Assembly: GCA_039707655.1 (NCBI GenBank)
Contig: CM077668.1
Span: 398,129,630-398,193,629 of the forward strand
From: Elymus sibiricus
Lineage: Eukaryota; Streptophyta; Magnoliopsida; Poales; Poaceae
DNA: 64,000 nt
Reading direction: 5' to 3'
Shown: positions 11,831-22,494 of the stretch, piece after piece
Numbering within the stretch: the first letter of the stretch is position 1
How the letters are laid out: the number at the start of each line of letters is the position of its first letter
Made by a program: the position numbers and the translations under genes
The notes under the pieces: generated by a model
Seen by the model: only the letters and a program-made list of their open reading frames with translations
Told to the model about the DNA's origin: nothing
The model's database searches: none

Positions 11831-12800
11831 CCCCTGTCGTCGCTATAGTGTCCGACCCAGCTGTACAGTACCAATTTTGATCTGCTACAGTATTTCTAAA
11901 TGAAAACTCCTACAGTACGTCATTCTAGGTGATAACAGACCACGCTACATTTGTATCACCAAATGTAGTTGGTTCTGGTGGCTATCAACACGTTCACAAC
12001 CACTGGAGGTCTTCGGTTGGATGCCTAAATGGTGGAGATTTTTTTGGATTTTCGATCTAATGCTACAGTATATACTCACTAATGGGCCGGCCCAAGGCGG
12101 ACTCAGAACGGGAGGTCTCTGCGACGGATTTTCTAGAAAGACCATCCTACCCTTTATTATGAAGGGGTACGGATAGATCTCCTCCGTTGATGTGTTTAGG
12201 GGGGCTGTACCGAAGCAGAAGTGTTCTATATAAAGGTTGTAGTGCATATCTGATAAATAAAAAAAGGTTGTAGTGCATATACTCTCTCAAATAATAAGTC
12301 CAGATGTGATGATCAACCAATAAAAAATAAAAGATGATCCAAGAACAACGCATATTATGTGGACAAATAAAAACACATGTCTTGTTGAGACAAACAAAAT
12401 GTTGACGAAGAAGGGGGGAAGCCTTGGGCATCACCGATCTTAGATGTTCGAGACTCTTGTCTTGAAAATATTTCTTGGGGTGTCTTGGGCATCTCAAGCT
12501 TCAACGCTTTCATCTACTTATTCCTCTCATACTACTGTCTCATCGGGGTCCTAAAATGCATCATCCACACAAAACTTACACATGAGTCATGAGATAGGTT
12601 AGTATAAATATCACTTAAACCCAATCATGCCTTGCTATAACATAACTGTAAAAATATAAGAAAAATCATACCAATCATTACTAGCTACTCCATGCTAACA
12701 AAATATAACAAAATTCATACAACTCTATAGGAACAATAAAATTGCAAACAGAAGTAGTTAAAGACAATTACAACAAACAATATGTCAAAATAGAGCAGTC
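11831..12800. other. Unrecognised intergenic sequence
   Basis: Moderate-GC sequence with GGGCCGGCCCA near 12085-12095 and no gene-like frame. It includes the 18-bp direct repeat described at 12232-12280. From 12290 to 12800 I see no feature. Confidence 0.4.
12232..12280 (+). repeat. 18-bp direct repeat flanking a 13-bp A-rich insert
   Basis: aaaggttgtagtgcatat occurs at 12232-12249 and 12263-12280. The 13 bp between are ctgataaataaaa, which resembles the extreme 3' end of a plant non-LTR element. It is either a tiny 5'-truncated insertion with its target duplication, or a partial tandem duplication with a 31-bp period. Confidence 0.5.
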
Positions 12801-13600
12801 TGTAAATATGTAAATGCACATTTTATTTACATGTCTACTTTTAAATGCACACTATACACTTTTTTGGTATACGCATGGAACATTTTTCTTTTACACATTG
12901 AGCATTTTTCAAATAAATGACGTACATTTTTTCAAATACACGTTTTGAATATTTTTTGCAATACATGTTCAAAATTTATAAAATACACATTAACCATTTT
13001 TTAATTACTCAAACATTTTTTTCATATTGTATTAACATCTTTGGAAACACCTGAATTTTTTAATGTAAACAAAATTATTTTCAATGGTAATAAAAGTTTT
13101 TCATATTACATTTTTTTTTGTATTTTATAAAAAATAATGCCATGAGTTTTTTTCTGAAATTCTTGATTTTTCTAAATGTCACGGATATTTTTTCTTAATT
13201 GTAAAAACTTTTTAAAATTTGGAAACATTTTCTACATTTTATAAACATTATTTAAAAATTTCACAAACATATTTTTTTGAAATGAGCGAATTTTTTTTAA
13301 ATGGTACGAAACCTTTGTTTCTTTAAGGCTATCCATATTTTCTAAAAGTTGTGCAAGCATTTTGTTTACTGTGCCAGAACATTATATAAATATGCAATGA
13401 ACTATTAAAGTGAAATTAACTAAATTATTTTTTTGGAATATATGTATTTAGAATATGTCAAAATACAAATAAAATATAAAACTAACAAAATTAACAAACT
13501 AACGCTACTGGGCCAGCCCACTCCGTGCGCTCATAAGGCGAGGGCCTCGGTCTCGCACTAAGGGAGACAAAGGCACGCCGCGAATAAAGGGGCGCGACTA
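12801..13600. repeat. AT-rich array ending in a GC-rich module
   Basis: Degenerate AT-rich units (acatttttcaaatacac style) up to about 13480, then ctgggccagcccactccgtg and ggcgagggcctcggtctcgc. The same array-plus-GC-module order is seen at about 14440-14540, 59210-59290 and 62090-62150, which suggests one element family. Confidence 0.5.
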
Positions 13601-13604
13601 TGAC

Positions 13605-13818
13605 GGTGTTTGGTTGGGCTTTTACTCGGCTTCTGAACTTTGGCTTATATAAACCAAAAAAGCACCTATTTAGGTGCTTTTGGCTTTGGCTTTCCTTTTT
13701 AACCTATTTAGAGACAAAAGCCAAAAGCCAAAAGCCAAAGCCGAAAGCACCTCATACGTGTTTTTTTTGGCACATAAGCTAAAGCAAAGAACTCAAGAAA
13801 AAGCCGAACCAAACATCC
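13605..13818. mobile_element. MITE-like element with inverted ends
   Basis: The left end GGTGTTTGGTTGGGCTTTT and the right end (read inverted) GGATGTTTGGTTCGGCTTTT form imperfect terminal inverted repeats of about 20 bp. Inside lies a perfect 24-nt palindrome around GCACCTATTTAGGTGC (13659-13682), and the motif GGCTTTT/AAAAGCC is repeated in both orientations. The whole element could fold back on itself. I see no convincing target duplication. Termini of this style occur in hAT-type grass MITEs. Confidence 0.65.
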
Positions 13819-13899
13819 TCTATGTGCCGCCCACTCCGAGTCCTACCACGGTCACCTGCAGGAAGCAGGTATTGGGCTAGCCCAGTAAGCACGTACCAT

Positions 13900-14776
13900 C
13901 ATCAAGCTAAAGCCATGTCGGTTTTTTGCTTTCTTCCTTTTTTATTCAATTTTTTTTTTCTAATTTTGTATATATTTAGAAATATCTGTATATTATTTAT
14001 ATTCTAAAAATTATTAATCTACCATTTGAAAAATGTTAAATGTGTATAAAAAAAATTTCTGACGTGTATGAAAAATGTTAAATCATGTGTACAAAACATG
14101 TTTCTGACATTAAAAAATGCACAAGTTTTAAAAAATGCACATGACATTAAAAAAAGGTTTACACATTAAAGAAAATTATTCATGTAATTCAGAAAAATGA
14201 TTCGTATATTACAAAAATGTACGTTACATTTAAAAATATGTTTGCGAGTTTTAAAAAATGTTTGTGACTTTTTGAAAAAAATGTTTGAAAAAGGAAAAAT
14301 AAACAAAACCGTAGAAAAGACCAACAAACCAAAGAAAACAATAAAAGGAAAAAGGAAAACTGGAAACCAAAAACAATCAGAGAAAACCGATAGAAAACGT
14401 GAGGAAAACCGGTCTCGAATTGTAAAAAACACAAGAATAAAGAACTCGCGCCACTCAGTGTTGGGCCGGCTCTCTAGCGCCACCCATAGGCGATTCCCGT
14501 TAGGAAGCAATACGGGCGAGACATAGCCCGGCGCACACCCCCATTTATTTTTACAAATAAGATTTTTTTTTAGTTTTCCAATTTTTTAGAATTAAAATAT
14601 TTTTTGCAAAACATTTTAGGAAATTTGAACATTTAAAAAAAATTAACTTCCAATTTTGAAACTTTTTTTGAATGAAAAAAAATAGAAAATAGAAAACATA
14701 AGAAAAAGAAAATCCGGACTGGATCCTTCTCGCAAAACCAGAAACCGGGGTTTTTCGTTGTTCCAAATGGGTTTGG
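13900..14776. other. AT-rich array remnant and GC module, no gene
   Basis: AT-rich motifs (aaaatgttaaatgtgtat) to about 14290, an A-rich purine tract to 14450, then a GC-richer module (gttgggccggctctctagcg, ggcgagacatagcccggcgc) near 14460-14540. Open frames in both strands of the A-rich tract are low-complexity and not believed. Confidence 0.45.
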
Positions 14777-16318
14777 TGATACGTCTCCAACGTATTTATA
14801 ATTTTTGATTGTTCCATGTTATTATAGTATCAATCTTGAATGTTTTATATGCAACTATATGCCATTATATATCATTTTTTGGGACTAACCTATTAACCCA
14901 GTGCCCAGTGCCAGTTGCTGTTTTTTGTTTGTTTTTGTCTTTTCAGAAAATCATTATAAAAAAGAGTCCAAACGAGAAAAAACTTTCGATTAATTTTTCT
15001 GGACCAAAAGAGACCCACGAAGCTTCAGGAGAAGATCAGAGGAGACACGAGGAGGCGGCAAGCCTGAAGGGCGAGCCCAGGGGGTAGGCGCGCCCCTCGT
15101 AGTCCCTTCTGACCTAATTCCGGCGCTATAAATTTCCAAATATTCTCAATATACCAGAAAGACAGAAGAGAAAACCTTTCCGCCGCCGCAAGCCTCTGTT
15201 CTTCCGCGATCCCATCTAAAGGCCTTTTCCGGTACTCTGCTGGAGGGGGAATCGATCACGGAAGGCTTCTTCATCAACCTTGCTGCCCCTCCGATGATGT
15301 GTGAGTAGTTTACCACAGACCTACGGGTCCATAGCTAGTAGCTAGATGGCTTCTTCTCTCTCTTTGATCTTCAATACCATGTTCTCCTCGATGTTCTTGG
15401 AGTTCTATCCGATGTAATCTTCTTTTGCTGTGTGTTTGTTGGGATCCGATTAATTCTGAGTTTATGATCAGATTATTCATGAGAAATATTTGAGTCTTCT
15501 CTGAACTCTTTTATGCATGATTATTATAACTTTGTATTTCTCTCCGATCTATCGATTTGGTTTGGCCAATTAGATTGGTTTATCTTGCAATGAGAGAGGT
15601 GCTTTGTGATGGGTTCAATCTTGCGGTGCTCAATCCCAGTGACAGAAAGGGACATGACACGTATTTGTATTGTTACCATTAAGGATAAAAAGATGGGATT
15701 TAATTATATTGCTTGAGTTTACTTTGTCTACATCATGTCATCTTGCTTAAGGCGTTATTCTGTTTCATACTTAATACCCTAGATGCATGCTGGATAGCGG
15801 TCGATGGGTGGAGTAATAGTAGTAGATGCAGGCAGGAGTCGGTCTACTTGTCTCGAACGTGATGCCTATATACATGATCATTGCCATGAATCCGTCATAA
15901 TTATTTGTTTTTTTTATCAATTGTCCAACAGTAATTTGTTTACCCACCATATGCTATGTGTTCGAGAGAGAAGCCTCTAGTGAAAACTATGGCCCCCGGG
16001 TCTACTTTTATCATATATTAAAACCAAAAATACTTTGTTGCAATTTATTTACTTTTATTTTATTTAGTATTTTAGTTTATCTATCTATCACTATCAGAAT
16101 TAATCCTTACAAATAACCGCTAAGAAGATTGACAACCCTCTTATTTGCGTTGGGTGCAAGTGTTTGCTTTTGTGTGTGCAGGTGCGTTTAACGGGATTTT
16201 GCTTGGTTTTTCTACTGGATTGATAACCTTGGTTCTTAACTGAGGGAAATACTTATCTTTACTATACTGCATCATTCTCTCCTCTTCGGGAAAATACCAA
16301 CGCGGTCTATAAGTAGCA
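14777..16318 (+). mobile_element. Lone Gypsy-type LTR (probable solo LTR)
   Basis: Begins TGATACGTCTCCAACGTAT and ends near ataagtagca, so TG...CA ends over about 1542 bp. The order of internal landmarks (ttgattgttccatgttatta, gatgtgtgagtagtttacc, tgcatgctggatagcggtcg, ctgagggaaatacttatc) matches a Gypsy LTR type common in Triticeae. The flanks tttgg and tttat agree at only three of five positions, so the target duplication is doubtful. No internal region, primer site or coding domain adjoins it. Confidence 0.7.
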
Positions 16319-18340
16319 TTTATATCATATTTTGCTCGGTCGCGCCCTAGCGAATGTTGGGAGTTTTGAAGCAGTAAGTGTAAAATAAGATTTGGCCCAA
16401 TTAGTTTCTTTATTTTGACTGCTCCCGGCTATCGAATTTGGTTAACTTTTACTCGATTTTGTCGATTGTTTTGGATGGGATAGTACGGTTGTTGAAGCTC
16501 CAATTTTTCTCTGAAAACCACTATTACAGGAATTATAAAAAATCTTCAAGAATTTTGAAAACTTTCATAAATTTAAAACTCATTCCAGAAATTAAAAAAT
16601 ATTACTATTTTTTAAGATTATTCGTGTATTAAAATCTTATAGAATTAAAAAATATACATATTTTTTTTTTAAATGTTCACGAAGTATTAAAAAGTTCTAT
16701 GTTAAAATAGTAAAGGATTTTAAAAAATGGTCAAAAATTTAAAATGACATGAATTTTAAATATGTTTTGCAGATTCTAAAAAATGTTCTGGAATTTATGA
16801 ATCATTTATAGAAAAACCAGTAAAAGAAGAAGGAAACGTAGGAAAAAAGGAAAAGGAATAAGGAAAAAGATGCCACTCGCTTGACACTGGAACTACGTTT
16901 GCTCGAAAAGTGTCATGTTACAAATGGAATAGGAAATCGTGTAATTCTTATATGCATTGTTGAGGAAATTGGTAGCTGCTCGGTTGGCTGGCCAGTAGGG
17001 GATTAATAGTTTAATCGACAAGTTAATCAATTAATTGACCGATTAATCAGTTTATCGGCTACTCGGTGACCCTATGATTAGGGATTAATCGGCCGAATTC
17101 TTGAACAAGACTTATATGACACTCATTGCGTCAGTTTTTTGAGCCTTTGAAAAGGGATGATCCTCATGGGCCATGCCTAGTAGCGAAGTGGGACGATTTT
17201 TTTACGTTTCGTTCACCACCTCTTAGTTTGGAATGGTTTTACATGGTTCCTTTGGGTGATGTTCCCTTTTTTCCCATCAATTTTCTTTAGGTTTTCTCTT
17301 TTCTGTATTTCTTTGTCCTTATTATTTTTTATTTTATTTTCTATAATTTCTCTTTCTTTAGATGATGTTCCAAATTTTAAGTATGTTTAGGTTTTTAGGG
17401 AAAAAATGTTCGCTCACTTTAAAAAATCATGAATCTTAAAAAATGTTGACAAATTTTAGAAAATGGTCAATTCTAGTTCACTTTATTTTAGAAAAAATAT
17501 TCATAATTTCTTAAAAAAATTAAGATTTGTTTCTAGCGTTTGGTGAGTTTGGCGGTTGGCACCTAAGACTTATGTCCCAGTGCATGTGTTGCTGCCCAAT
17601 ACATAGGATCGTCCATGTGAATGTGGGTTCGGTCTTCACATTGCTTTAATCTATGTAGATGCATCCACCTTCTTACGCCTTGATGGGGACGTAGCCCGAT
17701 CACCGTGTCATTTGGGCTCACTTCTAGTGTCATTGTCGGCTGATCCTTGGTCACCATTGTTCCCACATCTTGCTTTTTTTTTTACTATTCCTTTTTGCCT
17801 CCCCATCATATGTGAAAGGCTAAATTCCTATCTTGCCGTATCAAAGCTTTGCTACCACCACTAAGAACATCACTTTTCTCGATATAATTATTGTTGTGTG
17901 TGGTGTGACAGGGGTCGCCCTACGCTTGCTACTCCTTTTATTGGCGCAACATTGTTGGGTACCCAAGTGCAACATTTTGTAAACTAGTAAAAATCAGTTC
18001 AAATAAGACTGATCATCACACATGGTCGGCCCGTTAGCGTTTGCGAAACAACTATCACATACACATGAGGATTTGCATGCGTTAAATTAAGAAACCACTG
18101 CCTTAGAACAAGAAGTGAATTTGAAAACCCTTGTAGCCAGATGAGAAACCTCCAACGCATCATAAGCAACACCCAAACAAGGAGTTAGGGCATGGCTAAC
18201 ATTGTTACAATCCAATCAAAAGGAAGATCAGATAAAGGAGACCGCCAAGAAGAAGCGGGGGGAGATACGGGATGCATTTGTGTGAAAAAAGATCACAAAC
18301 ACCTTGGTCCTTATTGCAAGTCCTGGGAGAAGCTCAGGAC

Positions 18341-18385
<45 letters not shown>

Positions 18386-19168
18386 CTGCGTACGAGTCCA
18401 TGATGAGCCACGAGAAGTATCAGAGCTCAACATGGAAGCACCATGGAGATCGCCTTGGAGTTGCCAGTGGGGGTGGGTGGAGGAGAGCCATTTTTCGATC
18501 AAGTTTTTTAATAAACACATCCTTGGTTTATACTAATATAATAATAGAAATGTCACGATGAAAAATTTGAATAGTCAAATCATAAAAAATATTTTAAATT
18601 AAAAAACTGTTTTTCTCTTTCCACAATTTAGATGCTCGTGCCTTTCATCTACGTGCAAAGTTTTGTGAAGAAAGGCCGTATTTAATACTCTAAAAATAAC
18701 CATCACTCTAAAAAGGCGGTTCTGTAAGCTCCATATTTGTTATTTCCTGCACATGCCAAAGAAATATTTTTTTTATTAAAGTTACATATACATATAAGAT
18801 GTGGATTATGTATGTGTATACAAAATATGTTATTTTTTTGTATCGATAATATCAACTGCTTCACCATGGAATCATTAATTTGCTCTTGGGAGCCATTTGA
18901 ATATCCAACAATCCCTTTTGCCCTGCAGTGAACCACTTTGTTGAAGCTTCCCGGAATCTTGCAGACCCGGGAGTTCGCTAACTGCTGTGAATTGAAAAAA
19001 GAAGCAGGTTGTGGTCTAGACCAGCGTCCAAGATCCTAGCTGCTGCAGCAGCTCTCGTCAAAGTTTCGTATTGTCAGATTTTTGTTAACCTATCGGGACT
19101 GATAGCCGTCGATGGCTCTTAAATTTCCTATTTTGTCAGGATTGGCCTGGGGGATATTAGAATCTGGA
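16319..19168. other. Gene-free AT-rich interval
   Basis: 16319-16960 holds an AT-rich array. 16970-17100 is rich in the near-palindrome GATTAATCG. 17110-17560 is AT-rich. 17560-18300 and 18390-19168 are unremarkable intergenic sequence where I see no element ends or gene-like frames. A GA microsatellite lies at 18343-18383. Confidence 0.5.
18343..18383. repeat. (GA)n microsatellite
   Basis: About 20 uninterrupted GA dinucleotides. Confidence 0.97.
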
Positions 19169-19804
19169 TTCTGGGAAGGGTAATGTTTGCGGCCGGCTGA
19201 CCGGCTAACGACTCGGCCGGTCCGACGCGCGCCGCATGATCGTTCTCGATCGTGCGACTCACACGCGCGCTGGACACGTCCGCTGGACACGCGCTGCCTT
19301 ATCCTTTCGGACGCGAAGCGCTATCCTCTGTATGCACGCGAAGCTTCCCAGCCATTCATTTCTTCCTGAGCATCTCTCTTCTCCTCAAACCGCACCTCTG
19401 GCTAGCAGCACCGGCGATGGCCACCACCTCTGCGCCCCGCCCACGCGAAGCTTCTAGGCGCTTCCCAGCCAATCCTGCCGCCGGCTTTCTCCGGCGAACT
19501 CATCCCTTTTGTCTCGTTACAAGCCGTGCCCAACCCACTCTCCCACTTCGGCGTGTCAGCAGTAGAGGGGGTTGGATGCCCGAGGTGATGGCGCGACGGG
19601 CGACGGCGACTGTTTGTGGGATTTTTGCTGGAACCGGCTGTTTCTTTTGCTACAATCAAATTTGTTGGATTTTGATATTTGTGGGATTTTTGCTGGAACC
19701 AAAGAAATTTGTTGCTCGAACCAGCTATTAATTTTGCTACAATCAAATTTTGATGGAGAGTTTGCGGTTTGTGGGATTTTTGTTGTTGGAAGCAGCGGTT
19801 GCGG

Positions 19805-20010
19805 ATGCTGGAACCGGCATCGGCGGGAGCTGCAACCGGCCAGGGGGTGTTTTGGAGCTGCATCCAACGAGGAGGGGATGCTGGAACCGGCATCGGCAGG
19901 AGCTGCAACCGACCAGGGGGTGTTTTGGATCTGCATCCAGCGAGGAGGGGATGGTACTGGCCGGCAGCGGCGTCGCTGAGATGCTGGAACCAGCTTCGTC
20001 AGGGGGCTGC
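19805..20010. repeat. 73-bp tandem repeat inside the Mutator-like element
   Basis: gatgctggaaccggcatcgg occurs near 19804 and again 73 bp later at 19877. A diverged third partial copy starts near 19980. The two main units are almost identical. Confidence 0.75.
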
Positions 20011-20283
20011 AATGATCGTGTCCGGAGCTGGAACCGAGGGAAGCATGCAAGATGGGGAGGTGCCGTAAAACTCGAGCGAGCTCGCCGGCGGGGATGCTTC
20101 GAGCTCGGTGGCGGAGGGGGTACTTCAAGCTCGCTGGTGGCGCTCCTGTGAAGCGGGGTTGCGAAGACGGCCTCCGCGGGCGTGGTGTTCGTGAGGGAGG
20201 AGTGTTCTTGAGGGAGGAGGGGAGGAGGAAGAAACAGGGGAGCGATCGAGTGGTTGTCGCTCGTCTAATCGAAGGGCTGCGCA

Positions 20284-20311
20284 TCGACCGGCCCAAATTT
20301 GGGCCGGTCGA
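20284..20311. repeat. 28-nt perfect palindrome
   Basis: Centred on GGCCCAAATTTGGGCC within the right end of the Mutator-like element. Both arms contain GACCGGCCC, so the end is itself an inverted repeat. Confidence 0.85.
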
Positions 20312-20339
20312 CCGGCGCCTATCACCCGCCTTCTGGGAA

Positions 20340-20803
20340 TGCAGTGTTAGATCCGCCTAGCTCCCTAGCAGGGACCTAGATCGTTGGATGCACTCTTAGC
20401 TAACTCACTGAATACCCTTTTGTAAATATTAGAAGACAATGATGTTTAGATAAAAACAGGAAGAATGACGGCCACGTCCATTATCATATTATCATACCTT
20501 TTGAATATCCATGCATGTGTCATCGACTTCTTTTTGGAGGTATTACATGTGCCATTGACTTTTGACGATGTCACTTCATATGAGAATTCGTGTTATTGGC
20601 AACTCCAAGTGGAAAATATGTAAAGATGCTCTGAAAACGGTATTTTGTCGACACGTCAATGCCAAATCCTGCTAGCTAGTGGAGTTTTAAGAAGGTGATG
20701 GACTTCTTTTTCGAAGGGAATGCATGTGTCATGGACTTTTGACCGTGCCAGTTCAAATGATTTTGAAAGCTGGTATTATTGGAACGTAAACTCGGTTCAA
20801 GTG
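20340..20803. other. Intergenic sequence with a diverged direct repeat
   Basis: 20517-20690 resembles 20700-20803 plus its continuation at 21795-21825. Both copies run through catgtg(c/t)cat(t/g)gacttttgac, then ttattgg, then atgccaaatcct. This is an old tandem duplication of about 180 bp, later interrupted by the retroelement insertions at 20804. Confidence 0.55.
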
Positions 20804-21739
20804 AAGAGATAAGTACGTTCGTATGGCGATTTTCTCTTGTTTTCCTCCCCTAACCCTATGCGGCTAGGACAAACTCTTCCATCCAGGCTTCACCGGCGAG
20901 CCCGTGGATTCGCCTCCCCTCCGCCTGCTGGTGGCCAGTGACGGGGAAGGGAATCCTGGTGCCTCCGCTCCGGTTAGTAGTTTAGCTTAGTTTTTTTTAG
21001 TCCTCGCAGGTGCGGCGCTCGGGTGGATGGTGACGCTTCTTCTTTGAGTTTGTCTTCCAGGCTTCGATCTTCCTTGAGTTCGTCCGTCTGAAAATAGTCG
21101 ACGGAGCTCCGTCGTCGATTCCTGCCGCGTCCTTGGAGCGGTGAGGTTAGGGTTTCTCGTCATGTGGCGAGATTTGGTGTTAGGTGCTTCATGTTGAAAT
21201 ATATTGCTCGGATCTCTCCATCAGTTCAGACTTTTGGATGAGTTTGCTGGTGCATGAATTCAATATGATATCTGAGCCAAGAGGTCTTGAGTTCAAGATC
21301 CTGCGAACGTAGTATTAAAAAATCGATTCTGCGGTCTACATCGATCCCACGTCTAAGGACTAAAATAGCCTAGATGTGAGGGGGAGTGTTGAAATATATT
21401 GCCAGGCTCTCTCCATCAGTTCGGACTTTTGGATGAGTTGGCTGGTGCATGAATTCAATACTTCAGATCTATGCAAGGGTTCAATGGCAATGACTGCGGC
21501 TCTAGGGCGCTGGTCCTTAGGGGCACGTCCACGAAGACTTCCTGACTGTCATCGACAAGGTCAAGCCAGCTCCCGCAGGGGAGCGGCTACAGCGGTGTGT
21601 CGACGGCTCGTTCTGGCGGCAGTAGTGGTCGTTCGGTGGTCTCAGAATCTCGATATAATTTTTATTACGTTTGAGATACTTTGTATTTTCTGTGAACTCT
21701 TATAATAGATTTGATCATTTTTGCAAAAAAAAAAAAAAA
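20804..21739 (+). mobile_element. Non-LTR retroelement with poly-A tail and 15-bp target duplication
   Basis: AACTCGGTTCAAGTG occurs immediately before (20789-20803) and immediately after (21740-21754) this 936-bp segment, which ends in a run of about 17 A (from 21725, shared with the duplication). This is the signature of target-primed reverse transcription. The 3' part (tcgatataatttttattacg, gagatactttgtattttctg, tttttgcaaaaaa) resembles the 3' ends of grass LINE or SINE elements. There is no reverse transcriptase frame, so it is a short non-autonomous or 5'-truncated element. It contains a tRNA-like SINE segment. Confidence 0.85.
21192..21460 (+). repeat. Au-SINE-like segment between 74-bp direct repeats
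   Basis: tgttgaaatatattg...gcatgaattcaata occurs at 21192-21265 and 21387-21460 with few differences. Between them lies tgatatctgagccaagaggt then gagttcaagatcc, which resemble the A and B boxes of a tRNA-derived promoter, and tgagggggag. I associate this arrangement with the Au SINE of grasses, from memory. The copy sits wholly inside the larger non-LTR insertion. Confidence 0.45.
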
Positions 21740-21744
21740 AACTC

Positions 21745-21794
21745 GGTTCAAGTGCACGTCTTTTTTTTTTTGCGAGGGGGTTCAAGTGCACGTC
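21745..21794 (-). mobile_element. Ultra-short (18 bp) non-LTR insertion with 16-bp target duplication
   Basis: ggttcaagtgcacgtc is present at 21745-21760 and 21779-21794. The 18 bp between, 11 T then gcgaggg, read on minus as ccctcgc plus poly-A. This is what an almost completely 5'-truncated minus-strand LINE or SINE insertion leaves. It used nearly the same target site as the 936-bp insertion ending at 21739. Confidence 0.7.
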
Positions 21795-21910
21795 CATGCC
21801 AAATCCTAGCCAGTATTGGCGTGTACCTTCGTGGTGCCTTGGTCTTAGGGCCGAGCAGAAGAAAATGATGTACATGTGGATATTTAATTGTAATCTTGTG
21901 AAATGATGTA

Positions 21911-22168
21911 CAACTCTGTTCAGAGCTTAAAATGCAGGAAAAGGAAAAACAGCCGTGTACTGACAGTTTTTTACTCGCAGCTCCAAGTCACCGCCCCCCC
22001 TACATGATAATGCTTCGGTCGTAGTTTCCACGACTGACTGAGGCTGCTAGGTGGAGCAAGTTAAATCCATGACCGAGTAAAATTTTCTTCTCCATGGCTG
22101 CTATGTGGAGTATGCCAGAAGACTTTAATAGTTGGTCTAAGGCTACGAGTTAGACTCGGTTCTCTATA
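21911..22168 (+). repeat. Promoter-region tandem duplication, copy 1 (distal)
   Basis: 258-bp unit starting caactctgttcagagctt and ending agactcggttctctata. It is almost identical to the next copy. It ends in tctctataca and so lacks the extended TATA run present at the end of copy 2. Confidence 0.92.
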
Positions 22169-22428
22169 CAACTCTGTTCAGAGCTTAAAATGCAGGAAAA
22201 CGAAAAAAACAGCCGTGTACTGACAGTTTTTTACTCGCAGCTCCAAGTCACCGCCCCCCCTACATGATAATGCTTCGGTCGTAGTTTCCACGACTGACTG
22301 AGGCTGCTAGGTGGAGCAAGTCAAATCCATGACCGAGTAAAATTTTCTTCTCCATGGCTGCTATGTGGAGTATGCCAGAAGACTTTAATAGTTGGTCTAA
22401 GGCTACGAGTTAGACTCGGTTCTCTATA
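22169..22428 (+). repeat. Promoter-region tandem duplication, copy 2 (proximal)
   Basis: Second copy of the unit, directly upstream of the terpene synthase pseudogene. It differs by a few substitutions and a 2-base length change in an A-rich run. Both copies contain accgccccccc, ccacgactgactgaggctgc and ccatggctgctatgtggagt. Confidence 0.92.
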
Positions 22429-22433
22429 TATAT
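22425..22433 (+). promoter_or_regulatory. TATA box of the terpene synthase pseudogene
   Basis: TATATATAT lies about 62 bp upstream of the ATG at 22495, a usual plant core-promoter distance. It sits at the junction of the proximal duplicated unit with the gene leader. Confidence 0.7.
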
Positions 22434-22494
22434 GTGCCCTTCTGATTGCATGGCACTTCACCGAGCACGAAGCACTACACACAAGAAGAACTGA

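Larger units (their letters stand above)
19178..20330. mobile_element. Non-autonomous Mutator-like element, GC-rich
   Basis: A perfect 9-bp target duplication TTCTGGGAA lies at 19169-19177 and 20331-20339, the length typical of Mutator elements. The left end (gggtaatgtttgcggccgg, then ctgaccgg) and the inverted right end (ggcgggtgataggcgccgg, then tcgaccgg) form imperfect inverted repeats of about 40 bp. The interior is much more GC-rich than its surroundings and carries a tandem repeat. No transposase-like frame was seen. Open frames exist in several overlapping frames, the longest on minus at 19556-20296, but all are rich in Pro, Ser and Arg as expected from GC-rich noncoding DNA. It could be a Pack-MULE carrying host gene pieces, but I recognise none. 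Confidence 0.85.

Noticed and set aside
14166..14510. Hydrophobic 114-codon minus frame suggestive of a membrane protein
   Set aside because: Arises from an A-rich purine tract read as Phe and Leu; low complexity, with frames open in other registers too.
14777..16318. Confident target duplication for the lone Gypsy-type LTR
   Set aside because: The flanks tttgg and tttat share only three bases, so neither solo LTR origin nor the exact right end is certain.
19556..20296. 246-codon open frame on minus inside the Mutator-like element
   Set aside because: Pro, Ser and Arg rich, overlapped by open frames in several other frames, and running through a tandem repeat. Typical of GC-rich noncoding DNA; no domain seen.
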